From Streptomyces sp. LS1784 (GTDB lineage Bacteria > Actinomycetota > Actinomycetes > Streptomycetales > Streptomycetaceae): DNA of 46,860 nucleotides. Location: NCBI RefSeq assembly GCF_020103755.1, contig NZ_JAHSQD010000009.1, positions 1-46,860 of the forward strand, written 5' to 3'. The translations under genes and the position numbers were made by a program. The notes under the pieces were generated by a model. It searched no databases. It was not told the DNA's origin and saw only the letters and a program-made list of their open reading frames with translations. Of the stretch, positions 1-6,648 are shown piece by piece (the first letter of the stretch is position 1; the number at the start of each line of letters is the position of its first letter).

Positions 1-71
1 TCCGCCCCGCCGCCGCAGCCGGGAACCTCGCCCTGCTGGCCGTACGGGCCCGTACCACCACCAGCCCCTGA
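1..71 (+). CDS. C-terminal end of an unidentified gene, cut by the window edge
   Basis: An open frame enters from the left edge and stops with TGA at 69-71. The last residues read NLALLAVRARTTTSP, an alanine/leucine-rich helix followed by a short polar tail. Too little is present to assign a family. The frame has the G/C-rich third positions expected of a real gene. Confidence 0.25.
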   Translation, partial: RPAAAAGNLALLAVRARTTTSP

Positions 72-299
72 CCCACCCCGGCCCCGCGCCGTGGCATGCC
101 GGCCCGGCGGGCCTGTGGTCACCGTCGTCCGCAGAACAGGCGCGGTGCTTGGGCGGCCTCGGCGCAGCAGCCCGCCCCGCAGACCCCGGCCGAGTCGGCT
201 GCCTCGGTCGCTTCGGTCGCTGCGTCCCGTCAGGCCGCCCGCGCGGAAGCCGCACCGGCTGTGGCCCGGCGTCCCGCCCTGTCGCTGGCGCGGTGTCGC

Positions 300-579
300 G
301 GGCGCGGAACACGGCGGCTTCCGAGGTGGTCCGGCGGACTGGGAGCCCGCTGTGGCGGCGAGGTTCCCGGTCGGTCCGCTTGCGGTGCTCGATGTCGCCC
401 CGTCTGGGAAGGCCTTGGTGACCTTCCTCGCCGACGGCGAGTTGGCGCCGTCCGGTCGGACGCTCGCGGACGCGGTGGAGTGGGCGCTGGAGGGGTTGTC
501 CAGCCAGCCCGACTTCCCGTGCACCGCACCCGTGGTGAGGCGACGCAGGGGTGCCCGTCAATCCGGCGTGGTGCGGTAG
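300..579 (+). pseudogene. Degenerate coding-like stretch, function unknown
   Basis: The segment PLAVLDVAPSGKALVTFLAD followed by an amphipathic stretch ending in AVEWALEGL looks protein-like and has coding-type third positions, but no credible start or ribosome site leads into it. Upstream, at about 120-290, an Ala/Gln/Pro-rich coding-like stretch sits in a different frame, so this may be one frameshifted gene. The 3' end runs into the convergent AraC gene. I do not recognise the family. Confidence 0.2.
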
Positions 580-1469
580 CGGCCCGGGGAGAGGCCGTGG
601 TGGCGCTTGAAGGCGTGGGAGAAGGCGAACTCCGAGGCGTAGCCGACCCGGGCGGCGAGGGCGCTCAGGGGGAGGTCGGAGCCGCGGAGCAGGCGCGCGG
701 CCAGCGCCATGCGCCACCAGGTGACGTATGCCAGCGGTGCCTGGCCGACCGTGGCGGTGAAGCGGCGGGCGAAGGCGGAGCGGGAGAGGCCGGCCCGGGC
801 GGCCAGCGCCTCGACCGTCCAACTCCGGCCCGGTTCCTCGTGGACGGCCTGGAGGGCCTGGCTCAGCGAGGGGTCGGCGAGGGCGGCCGCCCAGCCGCGC
901 TCGGGCCCTGCCGAAGGATGCTCGGACGACGCCCGCAGGATGAACAGCAGCAGCATGTCCAGCAGCGCCGGGACCACGGCCGCAGCGCCCGGGCGGGGCT
1001 TCTCCAGCTCCCCGGCCAGGAGTTCGACTGCCGAGCGGATCTCCGGGTGGTGGCCGGGGCCGGCAGGCAGGTGGAGGACGTCCGGGACGTCCCGCAGCAG
1101 CGGGTGGGCGCGGACCGGGTCGAGTTGGTAGGCGCCGCAGAGGGTCACGACGTCCGGCTCCGCTGCCCCGGTGGCCTCCGCCCCGTACGCCCCGACGCGC
1201 TGGTCGCAGACCGGCTCGGCGAGCGGGGTGCCGGGGTGGTCGGCCAGAGCGTGCCCGTGGCCTCTTGGGAGGAACAGCACGTCCCCGGCCGCGAGCCGCA
1301 CCGGCTCGCCCTCGTCCGGGACCAGCCAGCAGGAGCCGTGCAGGACCACCTGGAAACCCGCCCCCGGCGCCCCCGGGAACCGCTGACCCCACGGCGCCCG
1401 CCACCCGACCCGAGCCGAGCGGGGCTCCCCCGTCCGCAGGGTCGCGACCACATCGCTCAGCACGTCCAT
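558..1469 (-). CDS. AraC-family transcriptional regulator with cupin sensor domain
   Basis: This 303-residue protein should be a DNA-binding regulator. Residues 1 to about 170 form a cupin-type sensor domain (beta-rich, with LAAGDVLFLPRGHGHALAD), as in AraC-cupin regulators. Residues 216-300 hold the two helix-turn-helix units (ALAARAGLSRSAFARRF and ALAARVGYASEFAFSHAF) ending in the typical GLSPGRYR. The ATG at 1469 is preferred to upstream in-frame starts because the sequence before it is low-complexity and would run into the neighbour's promoter. It is divergent from the NmrA-like gene at 1551 across 81 bp, the usual arrangement when an AraC regulator controls the adjacent oxidoreductase. 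The ligand cannot be read from sequence. Confidence 0.9.
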   Translation of the reverse strand: MDVLSDVVATLRTGEPRSARVGWRAPWGQRFPGAPGAGFQVVLHGSCWLVPDEGEPVRLAAGDVLFLPRGHGHALADHPGTPLAEPVCDQRVGAYGAEATGAAEPDVVTLCGAYQLDPVRAHPLLRDVPDVLHLPAGPGHHPEIRSAVELLAGELEKPRPGAAAVVPALLDMLLLFILRASSEHPSAGPERGWAAALADPSLSQALQAVHEEPGRSWTVEALAARAGLSRSAFARRFTATVGQAPLAYVTWWRMALAARLLRGSDLPLSALAARVGYASEFAFSHAFKRHHGLSPGRYRTTPD

Positions 1470-1550
1470 CCGGACGACGATAGACGATCGCGCATCAACG
1501 GAGGACTTGCGAGCATTGGGCACCTCGGAGCCACCGCATACGTTCGACAC
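1470..1550. promoter_or_regulatory. Divergent promoter region between AraC regulator and NmrA-like gene
   Basis: These 81 bp separate two divergent starts and must hold both promoters and probably the AraC operator. The segment is more AT-rich than its surroundings (around 1485-1545, with ATAGACG and CATACGTT). No classical -35/-10 pair stands out, so exact sites are not assigned. Confidence 0.4.
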
Positions 1551-2417
1551 ATGACGGACAAGCGAACTGACGATGGGTCAACCGTGTTGGTGATCGGCGC
1601 CTCCGGAACGGTCGGACGCCATGTCACCCGGCAGCTCACGGAGGCCGGAACGCACGTACGGGCACTGACCCGGCAGGCGGACCGCGCGCGGCAGGAGGGG
1701 TTCCGCCAGGGGGACCTGCTCGATCCGGCATCCCTGCGCGCGGCCGCCCGCGGAGCCGGTGCGGCCTTCCTGACCTGGCCGTTCCCGACCACCGAGGGCG
1801 CGGCGGAGGCGGTGGCGGCACTGGCCGGGGAGGTCGGACGGGTGGTGTTCCTCTCCTCGGCCGCCGTCCGGGACGTACCGGGGGCGGGCCCGCAGTCGCC
1901 GGGGCGGCCGGACGGCGGGATCGAGGCACTGCTCGCCGACAGCGGGGTGCGGCACACCGTGCTGCGGCCGCACGGCTTCGCGGCCAACGCGCTGCGCTGG
2001 GCGGAGGAGATCCGCACCGGGGGCGTCGTCCGCGGCTACGGTGGTGCGGCCGGGCTCAGCCCGGTGGACGAGCGGGACATCGCCGCGGTCGCCGTCCGAG
2101 CCCTGGTCGAGGACGGCCACGACGGCGCCCGGTACGTCCTGACCGGCCCGGAGTCACCCACCCAGGCGGAACAGGTGCGGATCATCGGCGAGGCCGCCGG
2201 CCGCCTGCTGCGCTGGGAGGAAATCCCCCGCGAGGCCGCCCGGCAGCGCATGCTCACCACCGGCTGGCCCCCGGCGATCGCCGACGGCGCACTCGACTTC
2301 ATCCACGCCCGCATCGCCGAGCCGGAGCCCGCCACCACGACGGTCCGGGACGTCACCGACCGCCCCGCCCGCAGCTTCCGCACCTGGGCCACCGACCACG
2401 CCGCCCTCTTCCGCTGA
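1551..2417 (+). CDS. NmrA-like atypical short-chain dehydrogenase (NAD(P)-binding)
   Basis: A 288-residue single-domain protein. It opens with TVLVIGASGTVGRHVTRQL, whose GxxGxxG (Gly16, Gly19, Gly22) is the dinucleotide-binding loop of extended SDR and NmrA proteins. The frame lacks a YxxxK catalytic pair, as usual for NmrA-like sensors and quinone-reductase-like members. Later blocks (VVFLSSAAVRD, HTVLRPHGFAANALRWAEEI, PVDERDIAAVAVRAL) match the family in order. The ATG at 1551 gives the normal N-terminus directly before the Rossmann fold. It lies divergent to an AraC regulator that probably controls it. Substrate unknown; a redox sensor or a NAD(P)H-dependent reductase are both possible. 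Confidence 0.9.
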   Translation: MTDKRTDDGSTVLVIGASGTVGRHVTRQLTEAGTHVRALTRQADRARQEGFRQGDLLDPASLRAAARGAGAAFLTWPFPTTEGAAEAVAALAGEVGRVVFLSSAAVRDVPGAGPQSPGRPDGGIEALLADSGVRHTVLRPHGFAANALRWAEEIRTGGVVRGYGGAAGLSPVDERDIAAVAVRALVEDGHDGARYVLTGPESPTQAEQVRIIGEAAGRLLRWEEIPREAARQRMLTTGWPPAIADGALDFIHARIAEPEPATTTVRDVTDRPARSFRTWATDHAALFR

Positions 2418-2435
2418 CCACCCGCGCGGGAAGCC

Positions 2436-2512
2436 GGCCCCGGCCGGCACTTCCGGTCGCCGGCGCAATGGACCTTGCTGGTCAACCCGCCCCTGGAGCG
2501 CCCGAGCAAGGC
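2436..2512 (-). pseudogene. IS5-family transposase scrap
   Basis: A short minus-strand frame reads LGRSRGGLTSKVHCAGD followed by RKCRP. This matches the conserved RSRGGLTTKIHLA.D block of IS5-type DDE transposases around the first catalytic Asp. Only about 25 residues survive, in a frame that overruns the neighbouring NmrA-like gene without matching the family further. It is a fossil fragment left by an old insertion or excision. Confidence 0.6.
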
Positions 2513-2517
2513 TTCCT

Positions 2518-2655
2518 TCAGCCAAAGCCTGCGCCGACGCCGGGTACGTCGCCGTTCTTCCCTTTCCGGGCCGCCTGAGGCGTCCCGCCCGTCTTGTTCC
2601 TCTGGGCCAAGTCCACCTCGCCGCGCTTCGCGGCTTCCGCGATCAGGCCCTCCAT
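2518..2655 (-). CDS. Small basic protein or gene tail, 45 residues
   Basis: A short ATG-initiated frame with good coding bias reads MEGLIAEAAKRGEVDLAQ and then a Lys/Arg/Gly-rich tail. Frame-compatible sequence upstream (PGSARL) suggests it may be the C-terminus of a longer lost gene. It directly abuts the IS5 scrap, consistent with truncation by the transposon. Family not recognised. Confidence 0.3.
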   Translation of the reverse strand: MEGLIAEAAKRGEVDLAQRNKTGGTPQAARKGKNGDVPGVGAGFG

Positions 2656-2689
2656 CAGGCGGGCGGAGCCGGGCGTCGTATCTGGGGCG

Positions 2690-2809
2690 GGAGAGCGCGT
2701 GCTGCTCGACGCCCTTGCCTCGCTACCTGCCGATGACCGCGACCGGTTGCTCCGGAAGGAGGCTGCACTGGTCGACTGTCTCGACAGCCGAGACCTCGGC
2801 CGGCACTGA
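2690..2809 (+). pseudogene. Coding-like remnant, about 39 residues
   Basis: The frame ends ERVLLDALASLPADDRDRL then RKEAALVDCLDSRDLGRH before TGA. It is an acidic/basic amphipathic helix with coding-type third positions. There is no plausible start close upstream. It sits among transposon scraps and is best read as a gene tail. Confidence 0.2.
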
Positions 2810-2893
2810 CCCGAGTCCCCGCCCTTCGGCCGTCGTGCTCGGCGCCATCACCGTCCCCCGATGTGTGACCCTCCACGCCACCACGACCAGCGG

Positions 2894-2995
2894 TCAGGCG
2901 GCGTGGAGGACGCGCTTGCGCAGGGCGACCTCGTCGACGCCCAGAACGCGCGGCACCGCGTGCGCCCGATCCGGCAGGGCGCGAAACCAGTTTCC
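2894..2995 (-). pseudogene. ISL3-family transposase scrap
   Basis: A minus-strand frame reads RAHAVPRVLGVDEVALRKR, which matches the PRVLGVDDFALRRG block holding the first catalytic Asp of ISL3-type transposases. The frame ends in TGA a few residues later and upstream sequence is unrelated. Only about 30 residues of the roughly 400-550 expected are left, so it is inactive. Confidence 0.55.
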
Positions 2996-3069
2996 ACTTG
3001 TCGCCGACAGTGGGCGCCCAGGAGGGCGCCGCGTCCTTCGCGGAGGACCGAGTCGGGAGGGGCGCCCCG

Positions 3070-3852
3070 TCAGGCGGGAACGTTCTTGATGACAGCGTCG
3101 GTCAGCGGCGAGAGCTGATCGGACAGCTTGTCGAGGTCTGCGGTCCGGCCGTCGGACCACTGGGCCGAACCGACGACCACGCCGTGCCCGTAGGCCGCGA
3201 AGCCCTGCACGCGGCCGCTGTCGGCCGGCAACCGGCGCAGACCCGAATCCGTGGGCGGGACATGGACGGCGACCTGGAAGGAGTCGGCGTGGGAGCCGAG
3301 AAAGCTCACCAGGTGCACGCCGTCGCCCTGGTCCGCCATGGTGAACAGCGCCACGTTGTACTGGTTGCCCTCGGCGTCCTTGTACAGCGCCAGGTCGACT
3401 CCGAGACAGCCGTGGCCCTGTGTGATCAACCCGGCGAGGGTCGGCGCCACGGTGTCCGGGCCGGTGCAGTTCGAGCGCGCCACGCCCGCCACCAGCGTGT
3501 ACCCCTGGACCTGCGCCGGAAAGACGGACAGCGGCATCGCCGAGACCGGAGCGCCGGATGCCGCCGACGAAGCACCGATCGACGGCGTCGCCACCTGCGG
3601 CGAGCGATCGGACGATGCCGGCGCAGCCAGCGCGGGCGGTGCGGCCGGTGCAGGGCTCGACGGCCGGAGCAGGTACGCCCCCGCGCCCGCTGCCACCAGC
3701 AGCGCAGCGGCCACCGAAAGCAGCAGCCGACGTCGCGCGCTTCGTCGTACGGGCCGGCGCGCCTGTTCGGCGACACTCGGCTCCCGTACCGCGTTGTTCT
3801 TCTCAAACTCCTTGACGAACTCTTCCCACAGGTCGTCACCGGATCCACGCAT
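3070..3852 (-). CDS. Membrane-anchored protein with extracytoplasmic domain, function unknown
   Basis: A 260-residue protein. It has a cytoplasmic N-terminus of about 45 residues (MRGSGDDLWEEFVKEFEKNN, then Arg-rich), one membrane segment around residues 45-67 (LLLSVAAALLVAAGAGAYLL), a Pro/Ala/Ser-rich linker of about 50 residues, and a folded extracytoplasmic domain of about 130 residues. The acidic N-terminal DDLWEEFV resembles sigma-factor-linked membrane proteins of streptomycetes, but no sigma factor lies beside it. The ATG at 3852 is chosen over a GTG five codons upstream because the family-like sequence begins there. Role unknown; secretion or stress sensing are guesses. Confidence 0.75.
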   Translation of the reverse strand: MRGSGDDLWEEFVKEFEKNNAVREPSVAEQARRPVRRSARRRLLLSVAAALLVAAGAGAYLLRPSSPAPAAPPALAAPASSDRSPQVATPSIGASSAASGAPVSAMPLSVFPAQVQGYTLVAGVARSNCTGPDTVAPTLAGLITQGHGCLGVDLALYKDAEGNQYNVALFTMADQGDGVHLVSFLGSHADSFQVAVHVPPTDSGLRRLPADSGRVQGFAAYGHGVVVGSAQWSDGRTADLDKLSDQLSPLTDAVIKNVPA

Positions 3853-4037
3853 GCTCACAGCTTCCACACCTTAATGATCACCGCCACCGCTGGGAAGCCG
3901 CGCCCCGTGCCGTCGCTGGTGCTGGTCCTGCCGAACCGGATGGTGCGTGGCTGCGCCAGGCGCAGGGCGCCAGTCTCGTTCCCACCACCGTCCAGGTCCC
4001 GGCCGGGCCGGCCCCCGCTCCGGCCGAGGCCGCGCCC

Positions 4038-4358
4038 GTGCGCGCGGCCGCCGTTGTGGAACCCGCTCAGACTCCGGTTCACGCTGCTCCGGTCGTTCCG
4101 GTGCCAGCGGCGCCGGCGGCGTTCGGCGGCTGGTGGTCTCTGACCGGATGGACCGTCAACCCTGACGTCTACCTCGTCCTCGGCGAGGGCCACCAGGTCG
4201 GCTGGGTCGAGCGCGGCCTGACCGGCATTGGCGATCAGTGGGTGGCGGTGTACGAGGGGTACGTCATCGGTGACCCGACCACCCAGGAGGCGGCCCTGCA
4301 TGACACCCCGGAGCAGGCCCCCCGGACAGTCCGGCTCGCCTATCTGCAGAACCTGTGA
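4038..4358 (+). CDS. Hypothetical protein with Pro/Ala/Val-rich N-terminal region, probably 5' truncated
   Basis: From the GTG at 4038 the frame encodes 106 residues, with a Pro/Ala/Val-rich linker followed by a compact domain containing GWWSLTGWTVNPDVYLVLGE, HQVGWVERG and QWVAVYEGYVIGD. The same frame stays open and coding-like back to about 3890 with no good start, so the original N-terminus may have been lost near the divergent gene at 3852. No family recognised. It lies upstream of the group II intron and next to another damaged gene. Confidence 0.5.
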   Translation: MRAAAVVEPAQTPVHAAPVVPVPAAPAAFGGWWSLTGWTVNPDVYLVLGEGHQVGWVERGLTGIGDQWVAVYEGYVIGDPTTQEAALHDTPEQAPRTVRLAYLQNL

Positions 4359-4372
4359 CCGGCGGGACCCGG

Positions 4373-4575
4373 CTACGACGGCAGGCCGTCGGCGTCGGCC
4401 CGGAGTTCGGCGTAGGCGTTCAGGCGTTCGTCGTCCTCCGGCCGCGATAGCCGTTGTCGCTCGGTCAGCCGGCCGCTTCGACGTACGACGCCAGATTGGC
4501 CAGCGAGGAGGCGATCCCAGCCTCGTGGATCGCTTGGTCGACAAAGATCAAGCGTACGTCCAGCAGCTCGGGCAT
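4373..4575 (-). pseudogene. Small helical protein gene split by a frameshift
   Basis: An ATG at 4575 begins MPELLDVRLIFVDQAIHEAG, then SLANLASYVEAAG, stopping at 4465. A second frame takes over immediately with LTERQRLSRPEDDERLNAY then AELRADADGLPS to a stop at 4373. The two pieces look like one protein of about 67 residues broken by one frameshift near 4467. The family is unknown. It ends about 30 bp from the group II intron boundary, so it may represent flanking exon sequence. Confidence 0.35.
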
Positions 4576-4604
4576 CGTCCCAGTTCAGAGGAGGTGGAGA
4601 GGAT

Positions 4605-5222
4605 GTAACCGGGCGTCAAGCTCAGGGCAGCCAGCCGGTGTGAGTCCGGTCCGGGGAGACGCCAGGGTCCTCGGTAGCTGACTCCCGGCGTTCGTCGAGA
4701 GGCGGGCGTCGAAGTGGAGTGACAAGCGTCCTTCGGGGGCGTGCGACCGGCCAGTCCGCAACATGAAGTGAAGCCTGCAGCGTCGTGATTTAAGCCCGTC
4801 GAGAGGCGGGGCCAAGGAGGAGCCGAGCCTGTGCTTGAAGGGCGAAGGCCATGGAAGGCGTCCCAGATCCTGGAGCGGGCGCTCAAGAACCTCCCGGCGT
4901 AAGGGGCGTGGAATGGTCGGAGGGTTGTCCTGGGAACTGGAGAGGGCCTCCTCCGCCCCGGGTATTGCGGACCGGGAGTGTGGCTCGCCTATAACCGGCG
5001 GAACCGGGAAGTGGCGGGCTGCCGAGAGGCGGCCGGAGGGGGTCGTAGTAGTGCCGATCGGCGGGACAACACAACCCGTCAGGAGCGAAGGGCCCCTGCT
5101 TCATCGATGCGTGACACGAACAAGGAGGGGCCCGGGTGAGTGCCGGAATGGCTGTGTCCGCCCGCCGGGAGGACACATGCCGCGGTGAGCGGCGTCCTCT
5201 GGACAAGGTCCGAGCCTTGCAC
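4605..5222 (+). ncRNA. 5' half of a chloroplast-like group II intron (domains I to IV)
   Basis: About 600 bp without an ordinary gene show features typical of a CL-class bacterial group II intron: a run of short self-complementary stems (CGTTCGTCGAGAGGCGGGCG around 4690-4709; CCTTCGGGGGCGTGCGACC around 4731), and the segment leading into domain IV (TCAGGAGCGAAGGGCCCC around 5080). It ends in the N-terminus of an intron-encoded reverse transcriptase. The 5' boundary is placed near 4605 but is uncertain because no clean GUGYG start is seen there. The matching 3' half lies at 12648-14025 on the same strand. Confidence 0.65.
5136..5222 (+). pseudogene. N-terminal fragment of group II intron reverse transcriptase
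   Basis: The frame opens at a GTG and ends GERRPLDKVRALH, the conserved start of CL group II intron maturases, which normally continue with TLYRCAKQ-type sequence. Here it changes abruptly after the His codon into unrelated sequence. The missing continuation (QWTLYRCAKQEPERRFHALY) is found at 12648 in the same frame and orientation. The break is therefore an insertion and not simple decay. Confidence 0.7.
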
Positions 5223-5242
5223 AGTTATCTGCACCATCTCTG

Positions 5243-5279
5243 CTCGTTGATCTCAGTGACGGTCCCCGAGATCAACGAG
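5243..5279. repeat. Perfect 12-bp inverted repeat upstream of the first recombinase
   Basis: CTCGTTGATCTC at 5243-5254 and GAGATCAACGAG at 5268-5279 are exact reverse complements separated by 13 bp. The repeat ends 11 bp before the recombinase GTG and about 20 bp inside the left end of the element. It could be an operator, a recombinase binding site or a structure that limits read-in translation. Confidence 0.85.
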
Positions 5280-5290
5280 GAGAGTGAAAA

Positions 5291-6486
5291 GTGGATCTTC
5301 GACACGAACTCATGGAGGGGCGGGCGGATATCCCCCGTGTCGGGGCGGTGTTCCCGGCTCGGGGCGTCCATCCTCCGTACGTCGTCGTCAACGGGTACGA
5401 CGACGAGATCGAGCCGATCACCGCGTACCTGCGTGACTTGGCGTTGAACGACAGCAGTCCGCTGACGGTCCGCAGTTACGGGTATGGGCTGCTGCGCTGG
5501 TTCCGGCTGCTGTGGCTTCTCGGGGTGGTCTGGGAAAGGCGACCGAGGCGGAGACGGCGGTGTTGGCCGGGTGGCTGCGGACGGCGTCGAACCCGCAGCG
5601 CCAGCGCAAGACGGTCACCAACCCGGTGCCGGGCTCGGTGAACCTGCGGACGGGCAAGCCGGTGCTGAGGGCTGGGTACGCGCCGCGGACGATCAACCAT
5701 GCGCTGTCGGTGGTGAGCGGGTTCTACGAGTTCCACGCCCACCAGGGCAACGGGCCGGTCACCAACCCGGTGCCGGTCTCTCCGCAGCGACGCCGGGCGC
5801 TGGCCCACCGCAGCCCGCTGGAGCCCAAGCCGGTGCTGGGCCGGGCCCGGCTGAGGCAGAAGGTCCCCGACCGTCCGCCGCGGTCGATCCCGGACCGTCT
5901 GTGGGATGAGCTGTTCGAGCGGATGGGGTGCCAGCGTGACCGCGCCCTGCTGGAGTTCTACGTCTCCAGCGGCGCCCGCGCCGAGGAACTCCTGGGTATC
6001 GGCATCGGGGACGTCGACTGGTCGGGCCAGGGGATCTATGTGATCTCCAAAGGGACGCGAGAGAGGCAGGCAGTTCCGGCCTCGCCGCAGGCGTTCCTGC
6101 GCCTGGCCTGCTACCTCGACGAGATCGGCACCGCGGCGGCGGACGAGCCGCTGTGGCGGACCCGTCGCGGCGCGGACCGGCCCATGTCCTACTGGGCGAT
6201 GCGGCGGGTCATCCAGCGGGCCAACGAGGCACCGGGCACCAACTGGACCCTGCACGACCTGCGGCACACCGCGGCGAGCCGGATGGCGAACGGCGGCAAG
6301 CTGACCCTGCCGGAGGTGCAGGCGGTCTTGCGTCACGCCAACATCCAGACCACCAGCCGCTATCTCGCGGTACGGGTCGAGGAGATCTTCGACAAGCTCA
6401 CCGAGCACTACAACTCCCCGCGTGTTGAACGTAGTTACCCGTCCGGCTACAACGCCGACGACATCGCGGCGGTGTTCGGTGCCTGA
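5291..6486 (+). pseudogene. Tyrosine recombinase, TnpA-like (Tn554 type), with one frameshift
   Basis: It begins at a GTG at 5291 with a GGAG ribosome site 9 nt upstream. The first frame gives the N-terminal SAM-like domain (ITAYLRDLALNDSSPLTVRS, then YGYGLLRWFRLLWLLGVVW). The second frame, from about 5530, gives ATEAETAVLAGWLRTASNPQ and the catalytic domain: Arg in GARAEELL, HxxR in LHDLRHTAAS, His in LRHANIQTT, and the nucleophile Tyr in SRYLAVR. One extra A in the GGGAAAGG at about 5529-5536 would restore a single frame of 398 codons. All catalytic residues are present, so without the frameshift this would be a normal recombinase. It lies directly upstream of the larger partner. Confidence 0.8.
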
Positions 6487-6648
6487 GACGCAGCTTCGCA
6501 CCACCGGTCAAAGCCGCCGCCACGGTCCAGTCGTGGAGGGGCTCCAGTTCGCCAGCCGTTTCGTCGGGGGCCGATCACGCCGGAGCCTGCCGTTGCGGCC
6601 AGCCTGCCCCGGCCCCACGGCGAGTTCGCCACCGCTTCGGTCTCGCTG

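Noticed and set aside
96-1550. N-terminal extension of the NmrA-like gene by 485 codons
   Set aside because: The extension is antisense to the AraC gene and low complexity; the Rossmann loop begins normally from the ATG at 1551.
5291-6486. Programmed frameshift in the first recombinase
   Set aside because: No canonical slippery heptamer in the correct phase and no stimulatory structure evident; homologous recombinases are expected to be single-frame.
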